From: Pseudoalteromonas sp. S2755
GTDB lineage: Bacteria > Pseudomonadota > Gammaproteobacteria > Enterobacterales > Alteromonadaceae
DNA length: 64,000 bases
Reading direction: 5' to 3'
Assembly (NCBI RefSeq): GCF_005886535.1
Contig: NZ_PNDS01000001.1
Coordinates: 62,001 to 126,000 of the forward strand
The position numbers and the translations under genes are program-made. Within the stretch, counting starts at the first letter, position 1. Each line of letters starts with the position of its first letter. The notes beneath the pieces were generated by a model that saw nothing but the letters and a program-made list of their open reading frames with translations, searched no databases and had not been told where the DNA came from. This document shows, piece after piece, positions 53,504-61,282 of this stretch.

Positions 53504-54163
53504 ATGTACACATTACGCGATGCAATTAACAATCGTTATTCCACAAAAGCCTTTGATCCTAATAAAAAAATTAGTGATTCAGATATTGACTTACTCAAGC
53601 AGGCGCTAAGACTAAGCCCGTCTAGTACCAACGTTCAGCCATGGCATTTTGTCATCGCAAGTACTGAGGCAGGCAAAACTCAAGTGGCTAAAAGCACACA
53701 AGAGAATTACAAATTTAATGAAGCAAAAGTACTTAACGCGTCACATGTTGTTGTATTTGCTGCAAAACAAAATATAGATGATACGCATTTAGATAAAGTG
53801 CTTGCCAAAGAAAGTGCCGATGGCCGATTTGAAAAAGGCTCTGAGATTGAGGCACAAATGAATAATGGCCGTCGCTATTTTGTCGGCTTAAATCAAACCA
53901 GCGATGAAGCAATCAAAGCATGGACTGGCAAACAGGTTTACTTAAATCTTGGGCAATTTTTGCTAAGCACTGCATTACTAGGTATAGATTCTGTGCCAAT
54001 TGAGGGATTTGACGCCGATATTCTCAGCAATGAGCTTGGGTTAACTGAGCAAGGCTTTGACGCTCTTGCTATTGTCGCATTGGGCTATCGAGACGAAGGT
54101 GATTTTAATGCTAAATTACCTAAATCTCGCCTCGCAATCGAAGACATCATTAGCGAAATCTAA
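53504..54163 (+). CDS. nfsB: Oxygen-insensitive NAD(P)H nitroreductase NfsB
   Basis: FMN-dependent dimeric oxidoreductase of 219 residues (217 in E. coli). Family blocks: NNRYSTKAFDPNKKIS, LSPSSTNVQPWHFVIAST, GQFLLSTALLGIDSVPIEGF and AIVALGYRDEGD. It reduces nitroaromatics and quinones with two electrons. AGGAG lies upstream of the ATG. The divergent LysR gene suggests inducible expression. A terminator follows. Confidence 0.94.
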   Translation: MYTLRDAINNRYSTKAFDPNKKISDSDIDLLKQALRLSPSSTNVQPWHFVIASTEAGKTQVAKSTQENYKFNEAKVLNASHVVVFAAKQNIDDTHLDKVLAKESADGRFEKGSEIEAQMNNGRRYFVGLNQTSDEAIKAWTGKQVYLNLGQFLLSTALLGIDSVPIEGFDADILSNELGLTEQGFDALAIVALGYRDEGDFNAKLPKSRLAIEDIISEI

Positions 54164-54172
54164 GACCCAGTT

Positions 54173-54213
54173 TGGCACTGATAATGGCTAGCTAGATAAC
54201 GTCAGTGCCATTT
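54173..54213 (+). terminator. Terminator of nfsB
   Basis: TGGCACTGA (54173-54181) pairs perfectly with TCAGTGCCA (54202-54210), then TTT. It lies 10 bases past the stop. Confidence 0.6.
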
Positions 54214-54550
54214 CAACTTAGGTTGGAATACCATTTCAAACATCACAATGTAAACCAATGTGAATGAAACAATAAATTCACAACTACCCTCCCCTCAGTT
54301 TTGTACTAAATTTATCCATATTTTTCAATAACATTACATTTATTTGAAATTATTGGTAATTTTCAAATGTAAATTTTTTAGCTCTGTTGTGAAAATTCTG
54401 CTTGAAACATCGAATATATTATTGTTAATTAAAAGTGAAGATTGAATTCATCTTTAAAAATAACGAAATGACAACAAGTAAACTCAGTCCTCACTACTGG
54501 TTTTGTACCTGCCAGTCGAGAGACTGTAGCAACCTCAACAGGAAGAAATA
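54214..54550. other. AT-rich region upstream of the M35 protease
   Basis: About 335 AT-rich bases with no gene seen. The start TTTCAAC/GTTGGAA (54211-54228) may form a second weak hairpin. The promoter of the protease gene must lie here. Confidence 0.45.
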
Positions 54551-55663
54551 ATGAAGCTACTATCACGCACACTATCAACAGGGTTACTCGCGGCAGCCGT
54601 AACCGCATCACTGAATGCTCAAGCAATGAATAAAGACCTAGCGGTAAGTGTTGATGTCGACACAAAAAGCAACGGCGATGTTATTGCGACGCTGAATATC
54701 ACCAATCAGGGTAAAGGTAATCAGAAAATTCTAAGCTGGTATACAGATCTTGAAGAAGAGCATATTTTCAAAATTACGCGTGATGGTAAAGAAGTTAATT
54801 TCTTTGGTCCTCACTACAAACGCCCGGCTCCTACTGAAGCTGACTTTATTAAGTTAAAGTCTGGCGAAACACTCACTAAATCATTTGAGCTTTCGGGCCT
54901 TTATGATCTTAGCCAGCCAGGTAACTACGAAATTAGTTATGATGTTGAGTCATTTGACCTTTTCGGTAAAAAAGAAATGCCACGTATGGCTGCCAGAACG
55001 ATGGGGCAGCAATCAATGATGCGTGCCGATGTAGCAGAGCTCAGCTCAAACTCGGTAAACCTGTGGCTTGAAGGCGTTGCGATGACGAAAGGCAATGTTC
55101 AAATCAATGCAAAACCAAGCGCCCGCGCTGCTGACTGCACTGATGGCACTTGTTTTACAGGCCGTTGTAGTAACAGTGAAAAAACCAGTATTTTGTCAGC
55201 ACTAAATGCTGCAGATCAGATCACTAATGACTCTGTTGCCTACCTAAATAGCCACTCAGCAAGCAACCCGTCTACGCGTTATCAAACTTGGTTTGGTGCA
55301 GCGACAAGCAGCCGTTATGCAACCGTGAAATCCAACTTCAATGCAATCAATGATGCAATCGACAACCAAGATCTCACTTTTGACTGTAGTTGTAACAAAT
55401 CATACTTTGCTTATGTATACCCAAATCAACCATACAAAGTCTATCTATGCCGCGCATTTTGGAGCGCAAATGAGCTGGGTACGGATTCACGTGCAGGCAC
55501 GATTGTTCACGAGCTAAGTCACTTTAACGCCGTGGCGGGTACAGATGACATCGTTTATGGTCAATCTGGCGCGAAAAACTTGGCAATTTCTAACCCAAGT
55601 CAAGCAATTCAAAATGCTGACAGCCATGAATACTTTGCGGAAAATACCCCATATCAAAACTAA
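54551..55663 (+). CDS. Secreted aspzincin (M35) metalloprotease
   Basis: Secreted zinc protease of 370 residues. The signal peptide MKLLSRTLSTGLLAAAVTAS is followed by a propeptide-like domain of beta structure (ISYDVESFDLFGKKEMPRMA) and the protease domain. Zinc ligands: HELSH at 320-324 and D333 in GTDDIVYG, an exact fit to HExxH plus GTxDxxYG of deuterolysins and peptidyl-Lys metalloendopeptidases. Cys pairs (CTDGTCFTGRCS, CSC) are probably disulfides. AGGAAG precedes the ATG. Related Aeromonas and Pseudoalteromonas enzymes act as extracellular proteases or toxins; the specificity here is unknown. Confidence 0.93.
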   Translation: MKLLSRTLSTGLLAAAVTASLNAQAMNKDLAVSVDVDTKSNGDVIATLNITNQGKGNQKILSWYTDLEEEHIFKITRDGKEVNFFGPHYKRPAPTEADFIKLKSGETLTKSFELSGLYDLSQPGNYEISYDVESFDLFGKKEMPRMAARTMGQQSMMRADVAELSSNSVNLWLEGVAMTKGNVQINAKPSARAADCTDGTCFTGRCSNSEKTSILSALNAADQITNDSVAYLNSHSASNPSTRYQTWFGAATSSRYATVKSNFNAINDAIDNQDLTFDCSCNKSYFAYVYPNQPYKVYLCRAFWSANELGTDSRAGTIVHELSHFNAVAGTDDIVYGQSGAKNLAISNPSQAIQNADSHEYFAENTPYQN

Positions 55664-55689
55664 TCTCGACTAAATATCCCTGAACGAGT

Positions 55690-55719
55690 ATCGGGTTTAG
55701 GCAACCGTCCAGACCCGAT
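55690..55719 (+). terminator. Possible terminator of the M35 protease gene
   Basis: ATCGGGT (55690-55696) pairs with ACCCGAT (55713-55719), 26 bases past the stop; no T-tract. Confidence 0.4.
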
Positions 55720-55787
55720 GCTATTCACAGCGATTTCAGCTAACATGAAATATACTTCTTAGATTCACCTATTTGCTGAGGAATTTC

Positions 55788-56849
55788 ATGACTTGGGTTA
55801 TCGTCGCGCTGTGTGGTTTTATCCTACTTGCTACGTTATTGCCACTTGCTAAACATCCGCACTGGAGTGTTAGAGCAATGGAGTTCCCGCGACTTCAGCT
55901 CGTTGTTATTACTGCATTTACGCTACTGCTGTCCATTTTCTACCTTAATCTTCAAAGCGTAGCCGCGCTTGCTGTCATTTCTTTATTAGCCTGTTTAAGT
56001 TTTCAACTGTGGTGGATTTTACCCTACACCCCGCTTTGGCCAGTCGAGGTAAAAAAAGCGACAACCAATACTCACACAATCAGCCTAATCACCGCCAATG
56101 TACTGCAAACCAATCGACAGTTTAATCTGCTATTGGAGCAAGTCCGAGTACATCAACCTGATATTTTAGTCACGTTAGAGAGTGATGAGATATGGGAGCA
56201 ACAATTAGACTCGTTGTTAGATATACTGCCCTACAGCGTTAAATGCCCGCAATCAAATTTATATGGCATGCATGTTTATTCTCGCTACCCGCTAGACGAG
56301 GCAAAATGTGAATATATCGTTGAAGAAGGTGTACCTTCGATTCATGCAAAACTCAAGATCGCTCCCCATATCATGATCCAAACCCATTTCTTGCACCCAG
56401 CACCGCCAAGCCCCACCGAGAACGAAACGGCCATTGAGCGAGATGCGGAATTGGTGGTTGTCGCCAAACGCGTCATAAATGAGCCATTGCCTACCATTGT
56501 CACTGGCGATCTCAATGATGTTGCTTGGTCTCCAACCACGAGATTATTTAGGAAAATAAGTGGGCTTCTTGATCCACGAGTTGGCCGAGGCATGTTTAAC
56601 ACGTTTCATGCACAGTACCCGTTTGCACGCTGGCCGCTGGATCATTTGTTTTCGAGTCACCACTTCACAGTAATCGACATTAAAAGGCTAGACAACATAG
56701 GGTCAGATCACTTTGCGCTTTACGCAAAACTTGCTTATCAACCGGTCAAAAATGAAGATGAAGCAGGGCTTGAATTGAATAAGAAAGATATACATCGCAG
56801 CAAAGAAATTATTGAAAATGCCGTGGCAAAGCCGAATTGCAAATTATGA
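55788..56849 (+). CDS. Membrane-anchored endonuclease/exonuclease/phosphatase-family protein
   Basis: A 353-residue protein. Three N-terminal membrane segments (WVIVALCGFILLATLLPLA, LVVITAFTLLLSIFYLNL, VAALAVISLLACLSFQLWWI) anchor an EEP-fold domain: LITANVLQTN, ILVTLESDEIWE, THFLHPAPPSP, IVTGDLNDVAWSPTT and GSDHFALYAKL, the usual Mg-binding Asn, Glu, His, Asp-Asn and Asp-His. Substrates may be phospholipids, nucleotides or DNA. The ATG at 55788 after GAGGAA is preferred over a TTG five codons earlier. Confidence 0.92.
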   Translation: MTWVIVALCGFILLATLLPLAKHPHWSVRAMEFPRLQLVVITAFTLLLSIFYLNLQSVAALAVISLLACLSFQLWWILPYTPLWPVEVKKATTNTHTISLITANVLQTNRQFNLLLEQVRVHQPDILVTLESDEIWEQQLDSLLDILPYSVKCPQSNLYGMHVYSRYPLDEAKCEYIVEEGVPSIHAKLKIAPHIMIQTHFLHPAPPSPTENETAIERDAELVVVAKRVINEPLPTIVTGDLNDVAWSPTTRLFRKISGLLDPRVGRGMFNTFHAQYPFARWPLDHLFSSHHFTVIDIKRLDNIGSDHFALYAKLAYQPVKNEDEAGLELNKKDIHRSKEIIENAVAKPNCKL

Positions 56850-56953
56850 TAGTGAGTTTAAGTACGGTTAGTATGAACGAGTGTTATAAGGTTTTTTAAA
56901 TAACATCAGCTTGGAGCCAGCATCGTTCACTGACTTCAAGCCGAAAAGTATAT

Positions 56954-58822
56954 TTACGACTTCAGAGAATTAATCCAAGTCTTGATATCTTCTTCAACAA
57001 GCGCCATTGGCCTTGCGCCTTTTAGCAACACTACGTCGTGGAATGCCTTAATATCAAACTTATCACCTAGCTGCTGTTTAGCGTACTCTCTAAGTTCAAC
57101 TAATTTAAGCATACCCAACTTATAACCAAGCGCTTGACCTGGCCAAGCGATATAACGGTCGATAGCCGATACCACATCACTCATCGCCGTACCTGTTGCA
57201 TCAGCAAAATAGGTGATCGCTTGGTCGCGTGTCCACTTTTTATAATGCAGGCCCGTATCAACCACCAGTCGAGCAGCACGATATGCCTCAGCTTGCAGGC
57301 GACCTAAGTCTCCAAATGGGTCGTCCTTATACATCCCCATTTCGTAAGCCAATAGCTCTGAATACAGCGCCCAGCCCTCAACATAACCATTAAATGAGGC
57401 ATTTTGACGCATCAAACCAATTTCTGTTTGCAACATATTAAGCGCAATTTGGAAGTGGTGACCAGGAACCGCCTCATGATACGTTAAGGTTTTCATGCCA
57501 AAGCTTGGTACTGCTTTCATGTCTTTTAGGTTGATTGAAAATACCCCTGGGCGACTTCCATCAAGCGATGGACCGTTGTAGTAACCACCCGGTGCACCCG
57601 CTTCCACGGCTTTTGGTATACGTTTAACTTCAACAGGTTGCGGTGGAATAGTAGAAAAATAATCTGGCGCTTTTTGTAAAATGGTCCCTATTTCACCACG
57701 CAAGAACGATAATAACGCTTCACGACCTTCGTCAGAATCCGCATATAAAAACCTCGACTCCTCATTGAGCTGCTTCATCCGGTCGCCAACGGTGCCTTGT
57801 GAATAGCCATTTTGCTTGAGGATTTCGTCCATACGCTTTGAAATACGCTCCACCTCAGCTAGGCCAATTTGGTGGATCTCTTCCGCGCTCATATCAGAGT
57901 CCGCCAAATAGGTGATCTCATGCTGGTAGAAAGCTTCGCCATTTGGTTGGGCCCAAATACCGACATTTTCAGGCGCTTTACTCTCTAGAGTGTGCATAAT
58001 CGCAGACACATTTTTAAATTCAGGATAAAGCTTTTGCTCAACAATTTGCGTTGCCTGTGCAACATAATCAGCGGCGGCTTTATCCGTAATACCGTCAAGA
58101 TCTGCAAGTTTATCTTTAAACGATGCAACCAAAGGGTGTTCTGCACCACTTGGCGCCGTGAAGTTATCTAAATAGCCTAGCGTGTTTGGAAACAGTACTT
58201 TTGGTAAAATTACGCCTTTATTGGCATCCGCTTTTACCTTACTTGCAACTTGCTTCGTGACTTCAACAAAAGCATGTAGGCGGGCAACATAGTCTTTTGC
58301 ATCTTGCTCACTCTCTATTCCATGCTGGTCTTTAAGCACATTTGGAATATCCAGCAATGGGCCGGACAATTGGTTAACAATATATGGCAGGTGTCCGCCC
58401 CAAGTATCAATATAACCTGCCGAGAAGCCTTTATCCCCAGCATAATAACGTGCAATAACTTCATTTACTTTAAGGTGCAACAAGTCATTAGAGTTCGCCA
58501 CGCCCGATTGTAATTGTTTTAATTTATCTGCGGCTGCGTTCATGTCCACCTGAAGCGCCTGCATACCGACAACCGAGTAATCCGGTAGTCTATTAGCATA
58601 GTGACCATATTCACTACTTGATAATTTAAGCGAAGTGGCAAGCGCGGGTTGGTGGTTAATAAATTGCTTGGTGTACTGCTCTACGACTTTGTCGATTTCT
58701 GCACGAGAGAGAGTTGGTTCAGTGGTTTTAGCAACAGATGTCGTTTCTGTTGTTGGCTTGTCTTGAGCACATCCGCTCAAACCTAGCACGACAGAGAGTG
58801 CTACCACGCTTATTTTATTCAT
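56954..58822 (-). CDS. DUF885 lipoprotein (putative metallopeptidase)
   Basis: A 622-residue lipoprotein with a lipobox VLGLSGCAQ. It belongs to the DUF885 family, large helical exported proteins with a zinc-like HExxx-GHH motif, here YHEAVPGHHFQIALNML. Other blocks are NGYVEGWALYSELLAYEMGM, DTGLHYKKWTRDQAITYF and RYIAWPGQALGYKLG. The motif suggests a peptidase acting in the periplasm. GGAGCGG lies before the ATG. It is followed by its own unknown terminator. Confidence 0.9.
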   Translation of the reverse strand: MNKISVVALSVVLGLSGCAQDKPTTETTSVAKTTEPTLSRAEIDKVVEQYTKQFINHQPALATSLKLSSSEYGHYANRLPDYSVVGMQALQVDMNAAADKLKQLQSGVANSNDLLHLKVNEVIARYYAGDKGFSAGYIDTWGGHLPYIVNQLSGPLLDIPNVLKDQHGIESEQDAKDYVARLHAFVEVTKQVASKVKADANKGVILPKVLFPNTLGYLDNFTAPSGAEHPLVASFKDKLADLDGITDKAAADYVAQATQIVEQKLYPEFKNVSAIMHTLESKAPENVGIWAQPNGEAFYQHEITYLADSDMSAEEIHQIGLAEVERISKRMDEILKQNGYSQGTVGDRMKQLNEESRFLYADSDEGREALLSFLRGEIGTILQKAPDYFSTIPPQPVEVKRIPKAVEAGAPGGYYNGPSLDGSRPGVFSINLKDMKAVPSFGMKTLTYHEAVPGHHFQIALNMLQTEIGLMRQNASFNGYVEGWALYSELLAYEMGMYKDDPFGDLGRLQAEAYRAARLVVDTGLHYKKWTRDQAITYFADATGTAMSDVVSAIDRYIAWPGQALGYKLGMLKLVELREYAKQQLGDKFDIKAFHDVVLLKGARPMALVEEDIKTWINSLKS

Positions 58823-59077
58823 TATTACGCCGCTCCATTAGGGTTGTTGTCAAAGCTAAAAATACCAGTGCAGATCTGGTTGCTGATGGAATAGTCATAC
58901 CAATTTGAAAAAGCAAATGGATATAAGCACTTTATTCAGAAATGAAGTGCAATAAAGTGCTCATGCTATTCTCATAGATGCAACTACAAGTAACATATTT
59001 GCGTTTTTGTTACAGCTATAAAAGACGGAAAATTGCGAATTAATTGACTTTTCCCGCACTTTTGCAAGTTAATTTGC

Positions 59078-59764
59078 TTAGCTTTCGAGCACTAGAGATT
59101 TTGGCGTATCGACGCATTCCGATGGTAACTCAACGATAATACGCTGTACACGACCTGTTGACTTGTCAAACAAAAAGCAAGCGTGTGGCCTTTGCTCCAG
59201 CTGTAAGCTGATGGTGATACTCAAACTTTTAGGTAAAGCCTGCGCTATCACATCTCTCGACGCTTCTGTAAAAAGCACAGACTCAGGGGTAAATTGATAA
59301 AACTGCCCAAACTGTAAATCACAATGCTCGCCTTGCTGTAAGTCCTTCCTATATTCATACTGGTAGAGCTTGCTGCCACAACCGGGGCCAAAATAATTGG
59401 TTGTCAATGCCGTAAAATTGTAGTCCCGCACTTGCGGAATAAAACAGTGCTGAGCCCCCCGCTTTGGCATTGGATGCCAAATTTGTGCACATACTTTAAA
59501 AAATGGTCGTTTATTTTCATAAAGTACATAAAGGTCATCATTGTCCAACATCCCTCGAGGATGATGTTGATAATGACTGCTTCTCGCAACTTGAGATGCG
59601 AGAAATTGCTTATTTTGTGATAGTCGATACAACATTTCAGCAAGTAGTCTTAGCGTACTGTCATCCAAGCAGTCTGGACCTGTATATAAACTAGAAACAC
59701 AATTAATAAAATCACTAAAATTAATTGCCCCATGACTATAAAAGTTATCGAATTGGCGTGCCAT
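59078..59764 (-). CDS. Orphan protein, possibly cupin-like
   Basis: A 228-residue protein, start MARQFDNFYSHGAINFSDFI, AAGGAAG before the ATG. The middle is strand-rich (YNFTALTTNYFGPGCGSKLY, QYEYRKDLQQGEHCDLQFGQ) with the end PKSLSITISLQLEQ and FDKSTGRVQRII. The pattern recalls cupin-like small-molecule-binding folds, but no metal-binding His-His-Glu set can be fixed. It may be a cytosolic enzyme of secondary metabolism. Isolated between long non-coding regions. Function unknown. Confidence 0.75.
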   Translation of the reverse strand: MARQFDNFYSHGAINFSDFINCVSSLYTGPDCLDDSTLRLLAEMLYRLSQNKQFLASQVARSSHYQHHPRGMLDNDDLYVLYENKRPFFKVCAQIWHPMPKRGAQHCFIPQVRDYNFTALTTNYFGPGCGSKLYQYEYRKDLQQGEHCDLQFGQFYQFTPESVLFTEASRDVIAQALPKSLSITISLQLEQRPHACFLFDKSTGRVQRIIVELPSECVDTPKSLVLES

Positions 59765-60173
59765 ATTTCTTCCTTGTGTTTGAGCGTTTTAGTCAGACGA
59801 ATAGTGAGTACGTCAGCTAAAATTCGTATTTTTTAAAACAGAAACTTGCATATATCCGATTGCAAACTGCGCTGCTTTTTTCTTAGTCCCTAATTAAAGC
59901 TAATGCAGACTGGGGAGAACGCAACAAATTAATTACAATTTTAGTGACAGCCTAGTTAAGACTATTAATGAGATGAGTCAGAGATGGTAGTTTAGAGTTT
60001 ATACGCTATACAGAGCGTAAGTGAAGCATGAGTATATGTCATAAAAACTTCATGCAAATTTATGCACTTAACACTACGCGCAACAAAGACTGAGCCGAGC
60101 GCAATATTTATATTAATTTTTCATCGTTTCGAATGACATTAATCAGCAAAACAAGATAAATCACTGTCCAAAC
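59765..60173. other. Long intergenic region
   Basis: About 410 AT-rich bases between two minus-strand genes. No coding frame, RNA gene or clear hairpin was found. The proximal part should hold the promoter of the 59078-59764 gene. Confidence 0.45.
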
Positions 60174-60344
60174 TTACTTAGATTTGGACTCGGTAATCAT
60201 CTCATCTTGACTAAACATCTCAGCCTGAGTTGCTTGAGATGAGATGCTATGAGCATCAGTTGTTAACGTTAAAATAACAAACAATACAGTCATCACTGCA
60301 AATGCAATATTGACCGTTTTCCCTAAAAAGCGTGTTTTTAGCAT
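60174..60344 (-). CDS. Small membrane protein
   Basis: A 56-residue product, MLKTRFLGKTVNIAFAVMTV..., from the ATG at 60344, which has GGAG about eight bases upstream; an ATG eight codons earlier lacks such a site. One membrane segment (VNIAFAVMTVLFVILTLTTD) is followed by a short polar tail ending SKSK. The segment could also be a signal peptide. No family recognised. Small size makes this tentative. Confidence 0.55.
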   Translation of the reverse strand: MLKTRFLGKTVNIAFAVMTVLFVILTLTTDAHSISSQATQAEMFSQDEMITESKSK

Positions 60345-60477
60345 CACGATTTCTCCTAACATTATCACTACTAAGCTTAGTCGAAATCGTGAGCAAAAAG
60401 GTTTAATTCAAACAAAAAATAATTTACTTAATGCAATTATCGAAACTTATGGGTTTATGTGCTAGTCAACATTCGAG

Positions 60478-60942
60478 TTAATTGGTTTTAACGCCTTGAT
60501 AAGCCTGAGTTCCCCATAATGGCACTGTTGATAAGCTATGCTTAAAGCTACCAGAGGTTTCCTTAGTGGTATAGGCTAAGTACATCAAGGTTTGGTTTTT
60601 TGCATCAAAGATCCTTCTCACTTTCATTGATTTAAAAAATACACTTTTTGATTTTTTAAATACCACTTCGCCAGAGTCACTTTTATCTATATTCGCTAGC
60701 ATTGCAGGTGTTATTTCGCTCGTTTGACGACAAGAGATAGAGCTATCGCTTGGGTCCGAAAAACTCAAGTCGTCTTCAACACTCGCCACATGACAGGTCA
60801 CACCCGTTACAACAGGGTCAACCATAGAGTCCAGCTTTATATCTTTGAGCGTAAATAGACCGAGTGACACATCACCAACTTCACTGTCAGAGCAACCAAG
60901 TAACGTACAAGATGCCAACAATGCAAACATCAGCTTTTTCAT
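60478..60942 (-). CDS. creA: CreA-family lipoprotein
   Basis: A 154-residue exported protein matching E. coli CreA in the blocks VTGVTCHVASVEDDLSFSDP, SISCRQTSEI, GEVVFKKSKSVFFKSMKVRR and MYLAYTTKETSGSFKHSLST. The start MKKLMFALLASCTLLGCSDS carries a lipobox (LLGC), which E. coli CreA lacks, so this form should be lipid-anchored. The role of CreA is unknown despite its link to the creABCD locus. AAGGAAAAAC precedes the ATG. Confidence 0.9.
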   Translation of the reverse strand: MKKLMFALLASCTLLGCSDSEVGDVSLGLFTLKDIKLDSMVDPVVTGVTCHVASVEDDLSFSDPSDSSISCRQTSEITPAMLANIDKSDSGEVVFKKSKSVFFKSMKVRRIFDAKNQTLMYLAYTTKETSGSFKHSLSTVPLWGTQAYQGVKTN

Positions 60943-61282
60943 TGTTTTTCCTTAAGATAATCGACGTACAAAAGAAACATACGGAGTTAATACTCTAAGC
61001 TATTTGAAAATTTTCGCAAACCATCTCATTTGAAAAAGAAATAACCATTCAAAAAATCAAAATAATTATTCACAAAACAAGAATAAGCATGTTAGCATGC
61101 GCCGCAGTTTCAAGGTGGCTAAATTTACCTAAACCATGAACAAAACATGGTGAGTCAATTCACCACCGGTTGTATGAAATTCTTTCTAAACTCGGGACAG
61201 AAATGCACCGCCTGCATAGTTACCCACTTCTAAAGATTGAAATTTCGTCATGTTTAATTCTTAATTTGAGGTTTCACCATTC
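60943..61282 (+). promoter_or_regulatory. Long hairpin-rich leader of the fourth TonB receptor
   Basis: 340 bases between creA and a divergent TonB receptor. From 61088 to the start codon there are several short perfect hairpins: GCATG/CATGC (61088-61101), CCATG/CATGG (61135-61151), TGGTGA/TCACCA (61149-61166, overlapping and excluding the previous one), and ATGCA/TGCAT (61204-61218). Overlapping, mutually exclusive stems suggest a regulatory leader RNA, possibly a riboswitch or attenuator. It matches no riboswitch class I recognise; a cobalamin, TPP or FMN consensus was not found. Confidence 0.45.

Noticed and set aside
61088-61282. Cobalamin, TPP or FMN riboswitch before the TonB receptor
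   Set aside because: None of the conserved boxes of those classes was found by eye; only generic hairpins are supported.
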